The position numbers and the translations under genes are program-made. From contig JAGXRS010000398.1 of the NCBI GenBank assembly GCA_018335615.1, positions 1 through 7,374 of the forward strand: a stretch of DNA of 7,374 nt, in the 5' to 3' direction. The stretch's first letter is position 1, and every line of letters starts with the position of its first letter. Positions 1 to 5,908 of the stretch are shown in pieces. Under the pieces are notes generated by a model. The model saw only the letters and a program-made list of their open reading frames with translations. It had not been told where the DNA came from and made no database searches. This DNA is from Hydrogenophaga sp. (lineage in GTDB: Bacteria > Pseudomonadota > Gammaproteobacteria > Burkholderiales > Burkholderiaceae_C).

Positions 1-693
1 GGCGTGGCGGCGGCGGGCGTCGTCGAGCGCCTGCGCCGCGTCCTGCAGGGCGTCGTGGCGGGCCTTCCAGTCGCGCGTGCGCAGCGTGGCTTTTTTCAGG
101 GCGTCGCCCGCGGCCTCGAACTGCTCCTGCGCCTGGTAGTACTCGCGCGACGCCGCCTTGCGCGGGCCCCACTGGGCGTCGGCCTCGGCTTCCAGGTTTT
201 TCAGCACCGTGCCCAGGTGCTCGATACCGGCGGCCGACTGGAACAGCAGCCGGCCCAGGTCGTCTGACGCGTTCAGGATGCCGGCACCGCCTTCCACCAG
301 CGTGCGGTGCTCCAGCGCGTACATGCGGTTGAAGGTGGTGGCGTCGAGTGTGCCCAGCCAGGGCTGCAGCGTGTCCTCGGGCAGGTGGCGGTCGTCGGGC
401 GCGCGCAAGGTGTTGCGGTTGCCCTTGGCCCGCTCGAACACCAGTTCGGCCGGGCTCTCGCCCAGCCGCTGCAGCGTGCCGCCCAGGCGCAGGTCGGGCA
501 TGGCGTGCAGGAAGGCCAGCGGCGTGCGCGGGTGAATGCCGAACAGCCAGTCGCCGATGGCCGAGCGCAGGGTGGATTTGCCGGCCTCGTTGGGGCCGAC
601 GACGAGGTGGATGTCTTGCGTGGCGGGTGGCAGGTCGAGCGAGCGGCCGGTGAACTTGCCGTAACGGATGAGCTGGAGCTGGCGGATGCGCAT
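1..693 (-). CDS. YhaN/SbcC-like AAA family ATPase, N-terminal part (runs off left edge)
   Basis: The first 231 codons of a larger ATPase are visible, reading from ATG 693 leftward with no stop before base 1. Residues 1-41 form the start of an ABC/SMC-type ATPase head (MRIRQLQLIRYGKF, then Walker A GPNEAGKST at residues 33-41). The frame becomes rich in Glu, Ala, Gln and Arg after about residue 160, which looks like the approach to a coiled coil. This layout is typical of SbcC/Rad50 and of the COG4717 'YhaN' group, whose members pair with an SbcD-type nuclease. The partner gene lies immediately upstream, ending 17 bp before this start, and a GGAG sits about 8 bases before the ATG, so the two are probably one operon. 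By family, the ATPase would bind DNA ends and gate the nuclease in cytoplasmic double-strand-break or hairpin processing. Walker B and the signature motif lie outside the window, so YhaN versus SbcC proper cannot be settled. Confidence 0.88.
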   Translation of the reverse strand, partial: MRIRQLQLIRYGKFTGRSLDLPPATQDIHLVVGPNEAGKSTLRSAIGDWLFGIHPRTPLAFLHAMPDLRLGGTLQRLGESPAELVFERAKGNRNTLRAPDDRHLPEDTLQPWLGTLDATTFNRMYALEHRTLVEGGAGILNASDDLGRLLFQSAAGIEHLGTVLKNLEAEADAQWGPRKAASREYYQAQEQFEAAGDALKKATLRTRDWKARHDALQDAAQALDDARRRHA

Positions 694-710
694 GGGTCGG
701 GCTCCGGCGT

Positions 711-1991
711 TCAGGCGGCGCGGCTGGCCTGGGCCACGCGCGACATGAGCAGCGGCACGGCCTGCGCCACGCGCCCGGGCAGCTCGGTGGGCAGGTGCTG
801 GCGCAGCGCCTGCAGCTCGGGGGTGGCGGCCAGCAGGTCGTGGGGCAATTTTTCCAGCAGGGCCTGCACGTCCGCCTGCAGGGCGCCCAGAAAGTCGGCG
901 TCGCTGCCGGCGGCCAGCGCCATCTGCGCCAGCTCGGCCAGGGCGTCGCTGCCCTCGCCCGTGGCCGTGGGCGCGGTGACCGGCGCGCTGCTGTGCAGGC
1001 GCACCTTCTCGACCCACAGGCGGTCGGCGTCCAGCGCCACGGCCTGCGCGATCACCTCCTGGCGCAACTGGCTTTCCTGCCCGGCGAGCAGCGCATGGGC
1101 GGGCGACTCGCCGGTGAACACCACGCGCACCGCCAGCGGGTGGCGGCTGCTGCTCTCTTCCAGCAGCTGCTCCATGGCCTGGCCGGCCAGGCGCACGGTG
1201 CCGCGCAGGTCGGTGGCGGTGCCGATGTCCACGTCCAGGCGGTGCCAGCGCAGCACATCGACCTCGATGCGCTCCACCGCCGTCACCTCGCCGTCGTCGA
1301 CGCTCACCAGCAGGGCGCCGCGCGCACCGGTCTCGCGGATGTGGCGGCCCTGCAGGTTGCCGGGGTAGGCGATGGTGCAGGCGGGGCTGCGCACGATGCG
1401 GTGCTCGTGCACATGGCCCAGCGCCCAGTACGGGTAGCCGCGCGCCTGCAGCTCGGCCACCGAGCAGGGCGCGTAACTGGCGTGCTCGGCGCTGCCTTCC
1501 AGCGCGGTGTGCAGCACGCCGATGTTGAACCAGCCGGGCACCGGCGCGGGGTAGCCGGGCAGCAGGTTCTCGGTGGTGGCGGCGTGCTTGAAGCTGCGGC
1601 CGTGCAGGGCCACGCGATGCGCCTCCAGACGAAAGGTGGTGGCCTTGCTGGACCCGAACACATGCACGTTGTCGGGCAGCTCCAGGCGGCGCGTCATGTC
1701 GCTCTCGGCGTCGTGGTTGCCGTAGAGCAGGTAGACCGGGATGCCGGCCTGGCGCAGGCGGCCCATCTGGCGCACGAAGAACAGGCCGGTGTTGAAGTCT
1801 TTCCAGTCGCCGTCGTACACGTCGCCGGCGATCACCATGAAGTCCACCGTCTCGTCGATGGCGCGGGTGACCAGGTGGTGGAAGGCGTCGCGCGTGGCGG
1901 TGCGCAGGCGCTGCGCGGGCGCGTCCGGGTAGGCGGCCAGGCCGCGCAAGGGGCTGTCGAGGTGGATGTCTGCCGTGTGGATGAATCGCAT
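711..1991 (-). CDS. SbcD/YhaO-type metallophosphoesterase (DNA repair exonuclease)
   Basis: A 426-residue calcineurin-like phosphoesterase of the Mre11/SbcD/YhaO group (COG0420). All phosphodiesterase motifs are present in order: D-x-H at residues 8-10 (TADIHLDSP), GD at 56-57 (IAGDVYDGD), GNHD at 91-94, the H of GVLHT at 161, and GHVH at 192-195. These residues bind two metal ions, normally manganese, in this family. The C-terminal half (from about residue 240) is the less conserved capping and ATPase-docking region, rich in Ala, Leu and Glu. The expected role is endo/exonucleolytic trimming of DNA ends or hairpins together with the ATPase encoded 17 bp downstream. The start ATG at 1991 is preceded by AAGG about 6 bases upstream and opens directly on the conserved MRFIHTADIHLD, so the start is secure. 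The YhaO-like pairing with a YhaN-like partner is favoured over classical SbcD, but I did not align it. Confidence 0.92.
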   Translation of the reverse strand: MRFIHTADIHLDSPLRGLAAYPDAPAQRLRTATRDAFHHLVTRAIDETVDFMVIAGDVYDGDWKDFNTGLFFVRQMGRLRQAGIPVYLLYGNHDAESDMTRRLELPDNVHVFGSSKATTFRLEAHRVALHGRSFKHAATTENLLPGYPAPVPGWFNIGVLHTALEGSAEHASYAPCSVAELQARGYPYWALGHVHEHRIVRSPACTIAYPGNLQGRHIRETGARGALLVSVDDGEVTAVERIEVDVLRWHRLDVDIGTATDLRGTVRLAGQAMEQLLEESSSRHPLAVRVVFTGESPAHALLAGQESQLRQEVIAQAVALDADRLWVEKVRLHSSAPVTAPTATGEGSDALAELAQMALAAGSDADFLGALQADVQALLEKLPHDLLAATPELQALRQHLPTELPGRVAQAVPLLMSRVAQASRAA

Positions 1992-2055
1992 CGCGTGCCT
2001 TGTGAGCAGCCGCTGCGCCGGGTTCAGCGCGCGCGGGCCGTGGCTGCGATGTTAA

Positions 2056-2089
2056 GGCGGCGCGGGCGGGCCTTTTCCCGTCCGCCGCC
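2056..2089 (-). terminator. Weak candidate terminator hairpin after the MarR gene
   Basis: Just past the MarR stop codon, the minus-strand transcript would contain GGCGGC paired with GCCGCC, an unpaired asymmetric internal loop, an inner CGGG/CCCG stem and an A-rich loop. Only two U residues follow, so this is not a classical intrinsic terminator. It could be a stalling or 3'-end-protecting hairpin, or chance pairing in GC-rich DNA. The rest of the 101-bp spacer before the nuclease gene shows no recognisable promoter. Confidence 0.25.
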
Positions 2090-2092
2090 CGG

Positions 2093-2581
2093 TCAGGGCC
2101 TGCGCTCGGCGCTGGACTCGCTGGGCGCGCGGCTCAGTTCGTTGTTCTGCGTGATCAGCACGCCGAGCATGCGCATGAACTCGTCGCGTTCGGGCTCGCT
2201 CAGCGGCGCCAGGATCTGCTCCTGCGCGCGCAGCATCACCGGCACCGCGTCCGTCAGCGCCTGCTGCCCGCTCAAGGTGAGGAAGAGCTGGCGCGCGCGG
2301 CGGTCGTCGGGCGAGGTGCGGCGCTCCAGCCAGCCGCGGGTCTCCAGGCGGTCCACCACGCCACCGGTGGTGGACGCATCGAGCGCAATGTTGCGCGCCA
2401 GCGTGCGCTGGTCGATGCCGGGCTGGTTGGCCAGCGTCTGCAGGGTCGCGTACTGCACCGGGGTGAGGCCGAGGTCGCCGGCTTCCTGCAAGAACACGCC
2501 GACCGAGATCTGGTGCAGTCGCCGAATGGCGTGGCCGGGCTGGCGGTCGATGTCGATGGGCGGGAGGGCTTGGTGCTTCAT
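2093..2581 (-). CDS. MarR-family transcriptional regulator of the gentisate operon
   Basis: A 162-residue winged-helix regulator. Using the ATG at 2581, the order is: N-terminal dimerisation helix (about 14-34), GLTPVQYATLQTLA (38-51), the helix-turn-helix with recognition helix DASTTGGVVDRLETRG (68-83), the wing containing PDDRRAR (91-97) with the DDRR typical of MarR proteins, and long C-terminal dimerisation helices (103-148). It is divergently transcribed from the 3-hydroxybenzoate/gentisate operon, and the spacer holds two palindromes, so the natural inference is a repressor released by 3-hydroxybenzoate or gentisate that also controls itself. MarR proteins often control aromatic catabolism, for example MobR of Comamonas. 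An in-frame ATG at 2623 would add 14 residues, but it lies within the AT-rich promoter and palindrome and the added residues do not look like the family. Neither start has a good Shine-Dalgarno sequence, so the start is less certain than the identity. Confidence 0.9.
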   Translation of the reverse strand: MKHQALPPIDIDRQPGHAIRRLHQISVGVFLQEAGDLGLTPVQYATLQTLANQPGIDQRTLARNIALDASTTGGVVDRLETRGWLERRTSPDDRRARQLFLTLSGQQALTDAVPVMLRAQEQILAPLSEPERDEFMRMLGVLITQNNELSRAPSESSAERRP

Positions 2582-2621
2582 GCGGAGAGTGTGCGGGATA
2601 ACCCTGATTTGGCACCAAAAC

Positions 2622-2649
2622 ATATTAGCATTACACTAATGATAAGCAC
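2622..2649 (-). promoter_or_regulatory. Possible promoter of the MarR gene
   Basis: Read on the minus strand, TAATAT (2627-2622) resembles a sigma-70 -10 box. GTGCTT (2649-2644) is a weak -35 match at 16-bp spacing. Transcription would then start near 2615, about 34 bases before ATG 2581, which would exclude the upstream ATG at 2623. Palindrome 1 overlaps the -10, consistent with autorepression. The -35 match is poor. Confidence 0.35.
2624..2640. promoter_or_regulatory. Palindrome 1, candidate MarR operator (MarR-gene side)
   Basis: ATTAGCATTACACTAAT is a 17-bp inverted repeat with 6 of 8 arm positions complementary around a central T. Its outer ATTAG/CTAAT half-site recurs in palindrome 2. 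MarR dimers usually recognise 16-20 bp AT-containing palindromes of this type. It overlaps the putative -10 of the MarR gene, suggesting autoregulation. Confidence 0.5.
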
Positions 2650-2665
2650 ACTGATGATTAGTGTG
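2647..2665. promoter_or_regulatory. Palindrome 2, candidate MarR operator (catabolic-operon side)
   Basis: CACACTGATGATTAGTGTG is a 19-bp inverted repeat with 8 of 9 arm positions complementary around a central G. This is the best palindrome in the spacer. It ends 5 bp before the probable -10 of the monooxygenase promoter and would cover the -35 region, a classical repressor position. Its centre is 24 bp from that of palindrome 1. Confidence 0.6.
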
Positions 2666-2676
2666 CGGTTTAAAAT
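2648..2676 (+). promoter_or_regulatory. Likely promoter of the 3-hydroxybenzoate/gentisate operon
   Basis: TAAAAT at 2671-2676 is the best -10 candidate and stands out in otherwise GC-rich DNA. The hexamer 17 bp upstream (2648-2653, ACACTG) is a poor -35 and lies inside palindrome 2, so the promoter may be weak or the -35 position different. A start near 2683 would leave a leader of about 40 bases before ATG 2723, which carries GGAGA 5 bases upstream. Confidence 0.45.
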
Positions 2677-2722
2677 GCCGCCTGCTGGCCTGGCCCTGAC
2701 CCCCCCTCTTCCGGAGACACCC

Positions 2723-3931
2723 ATGAACCACGATCACGCAACGCTGCCCGTCCTCGTCTCGGGCGGCGGCATCGGCGGCCTGGCCGCCGCACTGGCGCTG
2801 GTGCGCCAGGGCTTTCACGTCCAGGTGCTGGAGCAGGCGCCCGAGATTGGCGAGATCGGCGCCGGCATCCAGCTCGGCCCGAACGCCTTCCACGCCTTTG
2901 ACGCATTGGGCATCGGCGACAAGGCCCGCGGGCGCGCCGTCTACACCGACTTCATGGTGATGCACGACGCCATCGACGAGCAGCGGGTGGGCCGCATCGA
3001 CACCGGCGAAGCCTTCCGCCAGCGTTTCGGCAACCCCTACGCGGTGATCCACCGCGCCGACATCCACGGTTCGCTGCTCGAAGGCGCGGCGGAAACCGGC
3101 CGCGTGGAGTTCTTCACCAACACCCGCATCGAGCAGATCGAGCAGGACGAAGCCGCCAGGACCGTGACCGCCATCGACCAGAACGGCAAGCGCTGGACCG
3201 GCCAGGCACTGATCGGCGCCGACGGTGGCAAGTCGGTGGTGCGCGCCCAGTACGTGAACGACCCGCCGCGCGTGACGGGCCATGTGGTCTACCGCGCCGT
3301 GGTCGACAAGGCCGACTTCCCCGACGACCTGAAGTGGAACGCCGCCAGCCTGTGGGCCGGCCCGAAGTGCCACCTGGTGCACTACCCGCTGCGGGGCGGC
3401 GAGCAGTACAACGTGGTGGTGACCTTCCACAGCCGCCAGCAGGAAACCTGGGGCGTGACCGACGGCAGCAAGGAAGAAGTGGAGAGCTACTTCCAGGGCA
3501 TCTGCCCCAAAGCCCGCCAGCTGATCGAGCTGCCCAAGACCTGGAAGCGCTGGGCCACGGCCGACCGCGAACCGATCGACACCTGGGTGTTCGGTCGCGT
3601 CACCCTCCTGGGCGACGCTGCCCACCCGACCACGCAATACATGGCGCAGGGCGCCTGCATGGCGATGGAAGACGCCGTGACACTGGGCGAGGCCCTGCGC
3701 GTGACCCACAAGGACTGGGACGCCGCCCTGGCGCTGTACCAGCAGAACCGCGTGACCCGCACCGCCCGCATCGTGCTGAGCGGCCGCGAAATGGGCCGCC
3801 TGTACCACGCGGCCGGCGTGGAGCGCCTGGTGCGCAACAGCCTGTGGAAGGGCCGTTCGCAGGAACGCTTCTACGATGCGATGGAATGGCTGTACGGGTG
3901 GAATGTGAACAACTGCCTGCAGCAAGCCTGA
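2723..3931 (+). CDS. nagX: 3-hydroxybenzoate 6-monooxygenase (FAD-dependent)
   Basis: A 402-residue single-component flavoprotein hydroxylase of the group A (PHBH-like) class. It would convert 3-hydroxybenzoate, NADH and O2 to gentisate (2,5-dihydroxybenzoate) in the cytoplasm. Motifs in order: the FAD-binding Rossmann GGGIGG at residues 14-19 followed by E37 of the second strand, the DG motif GADGGKS at 165-171, and the GD motif GDAAHP at 297-302. H217, Y221 and Q305 lie at a constant +4 offset from the substrate-site residues His213, Tyr217 and Gln301 that I recall for the Rhodococcus enzyme, which supports 3-hydroxybenzoate over salicylate as substrate. The gentisate dioxygenase gene begins 18 bp downstream, supporting the same product. 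ATG 2723 is chosen because GGAGA lies 5 bases upstream and the Rossmann fold follows directly; in-frame upstream ATGs fall in or before the promoter. The symbol nagX follows the Polaromonas naming; substrate choice still rests on inference. Confidence 0.9.
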   Translation: MNHDHATLPVLVSGGGIGGLAAALALVRQGFHVQVLEQAPEIGEIGAGIQLGPNAFHAFDALGIGDKARGRAVYTDFMVMHDAIDEQRVGRIDTGEAFRQRFGNPYAVIHRADIHGSLLEGAAETGRVEFFTNTRIEQIEQDEAARTVTAIDQNGKRWTGQALIGADGGKSVVRAQYVNDPPRVTGHVVYRAVVDKADFPDDLKWNAASLWAGPKCHLVHYPLRGGEQYNVVVTFHSRQQETWGVTDGSKEEVESYFQGICPKARQLIELPKTWKRWATADREPIDTWVFGRVTLLGDAAHPTTQYMAQGACMAMEDAVTLGEALRVTHKDWDAALALYQQNRVTRTARIVLSGREMGRLYHAAGVERLVRNSLWKGRSQERFYDAMEWLYGWNVNNCLQQA

Positions 3932-3949
3932 ACACCAAGGAGACACACC

Positions 3950-4984
3950 ATGAACGATCTCGGACGACTCGAAGACCTGCCGCAGGACTACCGCGACGAC
4001 CTGAAGAACCTGAACCTGGTGCCGCTGTGGCCCAGCCTGCGCGCCGTGCTGCCGCCCGGTACGCCCACGCGCGCCACGCAGGCCATCCACTGGCCCTACG
4101 CCACGCTCAAGCCGTTGCTGCTCAAGGCCGGCGAGCTGACCCCGATCGAGAAAGCCGAGCGACGCGTGCTGGTGCTGGCCAACCCCGGCCACGGCCTGGA
4201 AAACATGAAAGCCAGCCCGGCCATGTACCTGGGCATGCAGCTGCTGCTGCCCGGCGAGTGGGCGCCCAGCCACCGCCACACGCCGAACGCGGTGCGCATG
4301 ATCGTCGAGGGCGAAGGCGCCTACACCACGGTGGACGGCGAGAAGTGCCCCATGAGCCGCGGCGACCTGATCCTCACCCCCACCGGCCTGTGGCACGAGC
4401 ACGGCCACGACGGCACCGACCCGGTGGTGTGGCTCGACGTGCTCGACCTGCCGCTGGTCTATTACATGGAGGCCAGTTACCACATCAACGGCGAGCGCCA
4501 GACCGTGAAACAGGGCAGCGGCGACCGCGCCTGGACCCGCGCCGGCGTGGTGCCCACGCAGGTATTCAGCCGCAGCGACAAGCGCTACCCCATGCTGCGC
4601 TACCCCTGGGTCGACACGCGCGCCGCGCTGGTGAACATGGCCGAGAACGAGCCGGCGCTGGAATGCGTGCAGGTGACCTACGTGAACCCCGAAACCGGCA
4701 CCGACGCGGAAAACATCCTGGGCTTCTACGCGCTCATGCTCAAGCCCGGCCAGACGCTCACGCTGCCCGCGCGCTCACCGGCGCAGGTGTTCCACCTGAT
4801 CGAAGGCGGCGTGGACGTGTCCACCTGCGGCAAACGCTTCGAGCTGGTCGAGGCCGACACCTGCTGCGCACCGGGCTACGAGCCGGTGACGCTGACGAAC
4901 CGCTCGGCCGACCAGGCGGCGTTCGTGTTCATCGCCGACGAATCGCCGCTGCACCGCAAGCTCGGCGTTTATGAGGTTCTCTGA
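3950..4984 (+). CDS. nagI: Gentisate 1,2-dioxygenase
   Basis: A 344-residue bicupin Fe(II) ring-cleavage dioxygenase that opens gentisate between the carboxyl- and hydroxyl-bearing carbons to give maleylpyruvate. The N-terminal cupin carries the iron ligands in SHRHTPNAVRMIVEGEG (H108, H110) and GLWHEHGHDG (H149). These sit at a constant +4 offset from His104/106/145 that I recall for the E. coli O157 enzyme. The C-terminal cupin (about 240-335) lacks the HxH motif and is expected to be structural, as usual in the family. Length is normal. A strong AAGGAGA lies 8 bases before ATG 3950, and the gene follows the monooxygenase by 18 bp, so they are cotranscribed. A minor oddity is a Cys cluster (C293, C305, C306) in the second cupin. 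A 222-bp gap with a repeat pair separates it from the next pathway gene. Confidence 0.95.
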   Translation: MNDLGRLEDLPQDYRDDLKNLNLVPLWPSLRAVLPPGTPTRATQAIHWPYATLKPLLLKAGELTPIEKAERRVLVLANPGHGLENMKASPAMYLGMQLLLPGEWAPSHRHTPNAVRMIVEGEGAYTTVDGEKCPMSRGDLILTPTGLWHEHGHDGTDPVVWLDVLDLPLVYYMEASYHINGERQTVKQGSGDRAWTRAGVVPTQVFSRSDKRYPMLRYPWVDTRAALVNMAENEPALECVQVTYVNPETGTDAENILGFYALMLKPGQTLTLPARSPAQVFHLIEGGVDVSTCGKRFELVEADTCCAPGYEPVTLTNRSADQAAFVFIADESPLHRKLGVYEVL

Positions 4985-5029
4985 TGTTCGTTGACCCGCG
5001 CTGTTTTCATGCGTAACGAAAGGCGGGGA

Positions 5030-5068
5030 GCCCCCACCCTCCCACCCTCCCCCAGAGGGGGAGGGAGC
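5030..5068 (+). repeat. REP-like palindromic unit, copy 1
   Basis: A 39-bp unit beginning GCCCCCA and ending GGAGC. Its core is a perfect 9-bp stem (CCCTCCCCC at 5045-5053, GGGGGAGGG at 5057-5065) with an AGA loop. A closely related unit lies in inverted orientation 40 bp downstream. The short length, strong hairpin, paired inverted arrangement and intergenic location match repetitive extragenic palindromes. I cannot confirm genome copy number from one window. Confidence 0.75.
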
Positions 5069-5108
5069 CAAAACCGCGTGCCCGCGTGCTGACCCGTTCC
5101 CCGGTCTT

Positions 5109-5145
5109 GCTCCTTCCCCCTCTGGGGGAAGGCGGGGATGGGGGC
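5109..5145 (-). repeat. REP-like palindromic unit, copy 2 (inverted)
   Basis: A 37-bp unit that, read on the minus strand, begins GCCCCCAT and ends GGAGC like copy 1. Its core is a perfect 9-bp stem (CCTTCCCCC at 5112-5120, GGGGGAAGG at 5124-5132) with a TCT loop. Against copy 1 the stem carries a compensating C-G to T-A change, so the hairpin is preserved. The two copies together resemble a BIME-type pair of REPs. Confidence 0.75.
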
Positions 5146-5206
5146 AGGCGCGGCCCAGCACATCCAGCCCATGCCCACTTTTCTGAATCCACTGTTTGAA
5201 TCCACC

Positions 5207-5908
5207 ATGACCCCATACCTCTTCACCCCGCCCGCCACCCCTTCCCTGCCCATCCGCGGCAAGACCGAGCGTTTCCCCATCAACCGCATCTTCTGCGTCG
5301 GCCGCAACTACCACGCGCACGCGGTGGAGATGGGCCGCCCGGTCGACAAGAGCGTCGAGCAAGCCTTCTACTTCACCAAGTCGCCCCAGACCCTGGTGGA
5401 GAGCGGCGCCACCGTGGCCTACCCGCCGCGCACCAGCAACTACCACTTTGAAATGGAACTGGTGCTGGCGATCGGCAAGCCGGGTTTCCGCGTGAGCGAA
5501 GACCAGGCACACGAACTGGTGTACGGCTACGCGGCCGGGCTGGACATGACGCGGCGCGACCTGCAGCTGGTGGCGCGCGACAAGGGCCGTCCGTGGGACA
5601 CGGGCAAGGACATCGAGGAAGGCTCGGTCTGTTCCGAGATCGTCCCGATGGAGGGCGTGGTGGTCGAGAGCGGCGCGATTGCGCTGGAAGTCAACGGCCA
5701 GACCAAGCAGTCGTCCGACGTGAACAAGCTGATCTGGAACATCCGCGAAATCATCGCCGACCTGTCCACCTACTACCACCTGCAGCCCGGCGACATCATC
5801 TACACCGGCACGCCCGAAGGCGTGGGTGCCGTGGTGACGGGCGACCAGATCACCGGCCGCGTCGAAGGCATTGCCGAGATCGCACTGACCATCGGCGCCG
5901 CCGAATGA
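5207..5908 (+). CDS. nagK: Fumarylpyruvate hydrolase (FAH family)
   Basis: A 233-residue member of the fumarylacetoacetate hydrolase family that would cleave fumarylpyruvate to fumarate and pyruvate, the last step of the gentisate pathway. Visible motifs are GRNYHAHAVEM (32-42), the metal-binding acidic pair in HFEMELV (E82, E84) with D113 of GLDMTRRD, PWDTGKD (129-135) and the YTGTPEGVG loop (199-207). These lie in the fold's usual order and length. Start choice is uncertain: ATG 5207 gives the family-like N terminus MTPYLF, while in-frame ATGs at 5171 and 5138 would add 12 or 23 non-conserved residues, and the 5138 one begins inside repeat copy 2. None is preceded by a convincing ribosome site except the fortuitous purine run before 5138. 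The stop overlaps the next start (ATGA). The sequential order in the pathway is isomerase then hydrolase, but the gene order is reversed, as is common. Confidence 0.9.
   Translation: MTPYLFTPPATPSLPIRGKTERFPINRIFCVGRNYHAHAVEMGRPVDKSVEQAFYFTKSPQTLVESGATVAYPPRTSNYHFEMELVLAIGKPGFRVSEDQAHELVYGYAAGLDMTRRDLQLVARDKGRPWDTGKDIEEGSVCSEIVPMEGVVVESGAIALEVNGQTKQSSDVNKLIWNIREIIADLSTYYHLQPGDIIYTGTPEGVGAVVTGDQITGRVEGIAEIALTIGAAE

Larger units (their letters stand above)
4985..5206 (+). other. Intra-operon spacer carrying the repeat pair
   Basis: This non-coding gap between the dioxygenase and hydrolase genes is much longer than the other operon junctions (18 bp, a 4-bp overlap and 85 bp). Bases 5030-5145 are the two inverted repeat units. 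The 40 bp between them contain a short direct repeat of CGCGTGC, and the flanks show no recognisable promoter or terminator with a T-tract. It looks like a repeat insertion into an operon rather than a transcription boundary. Confidence 0.7.

Noticed and set aside
795..2639. A 614-codon open frame on the plus strand over the nuclease and MarR genes
   Set aside because: It is antisense to a nuclease with a full motif set and to a MarR protein. Its composition is low-complexity Gln/Ala/Gly/His, and it has no domain or ribosome site.
2639..2722. In-frame upstream ATGs that could extend the monooxygenase N terminus
   Set aside because: They lie in the palindromes or at the -10 region, and the added residues are not family-like. 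ATG 2723 has GGAGA upstream and leads straight into the FAD-binding fold.
2636..4483. A 615-codon open frame on the minus strand opposite the monooxygenase and dioxygenase
   Set aside because: It is antisense to two well-supported enzymes. Its His/Ala/Gly/Val-rich composition is what high-GC codon bias produces on the opposite strand, and it has no recognisable domain.
3334..4974. A 546-codon plus-strand frame overlapping two pathway genes
   Set aside because: It is an Arg/Pro/Gly-rich out-of-frame reading of the monooxygenase and dioxygenase genes, a common GC-bias shadow.
5030..5145. Reading the repeat pair as an intrinsic terminator or a CRISPR array
   Set aside because: There is no T-tract after either stem, and the operon function continues past it. 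There are only two units, inverted and without regular spacers, so it is not a CRISPR array.
4969..5307. A 112-codon minus-strand frame across the repeat region
   Set aside because: It reads through the palindromic repeats and into antisense of two genes, with no ribosome site or recognisable domain.
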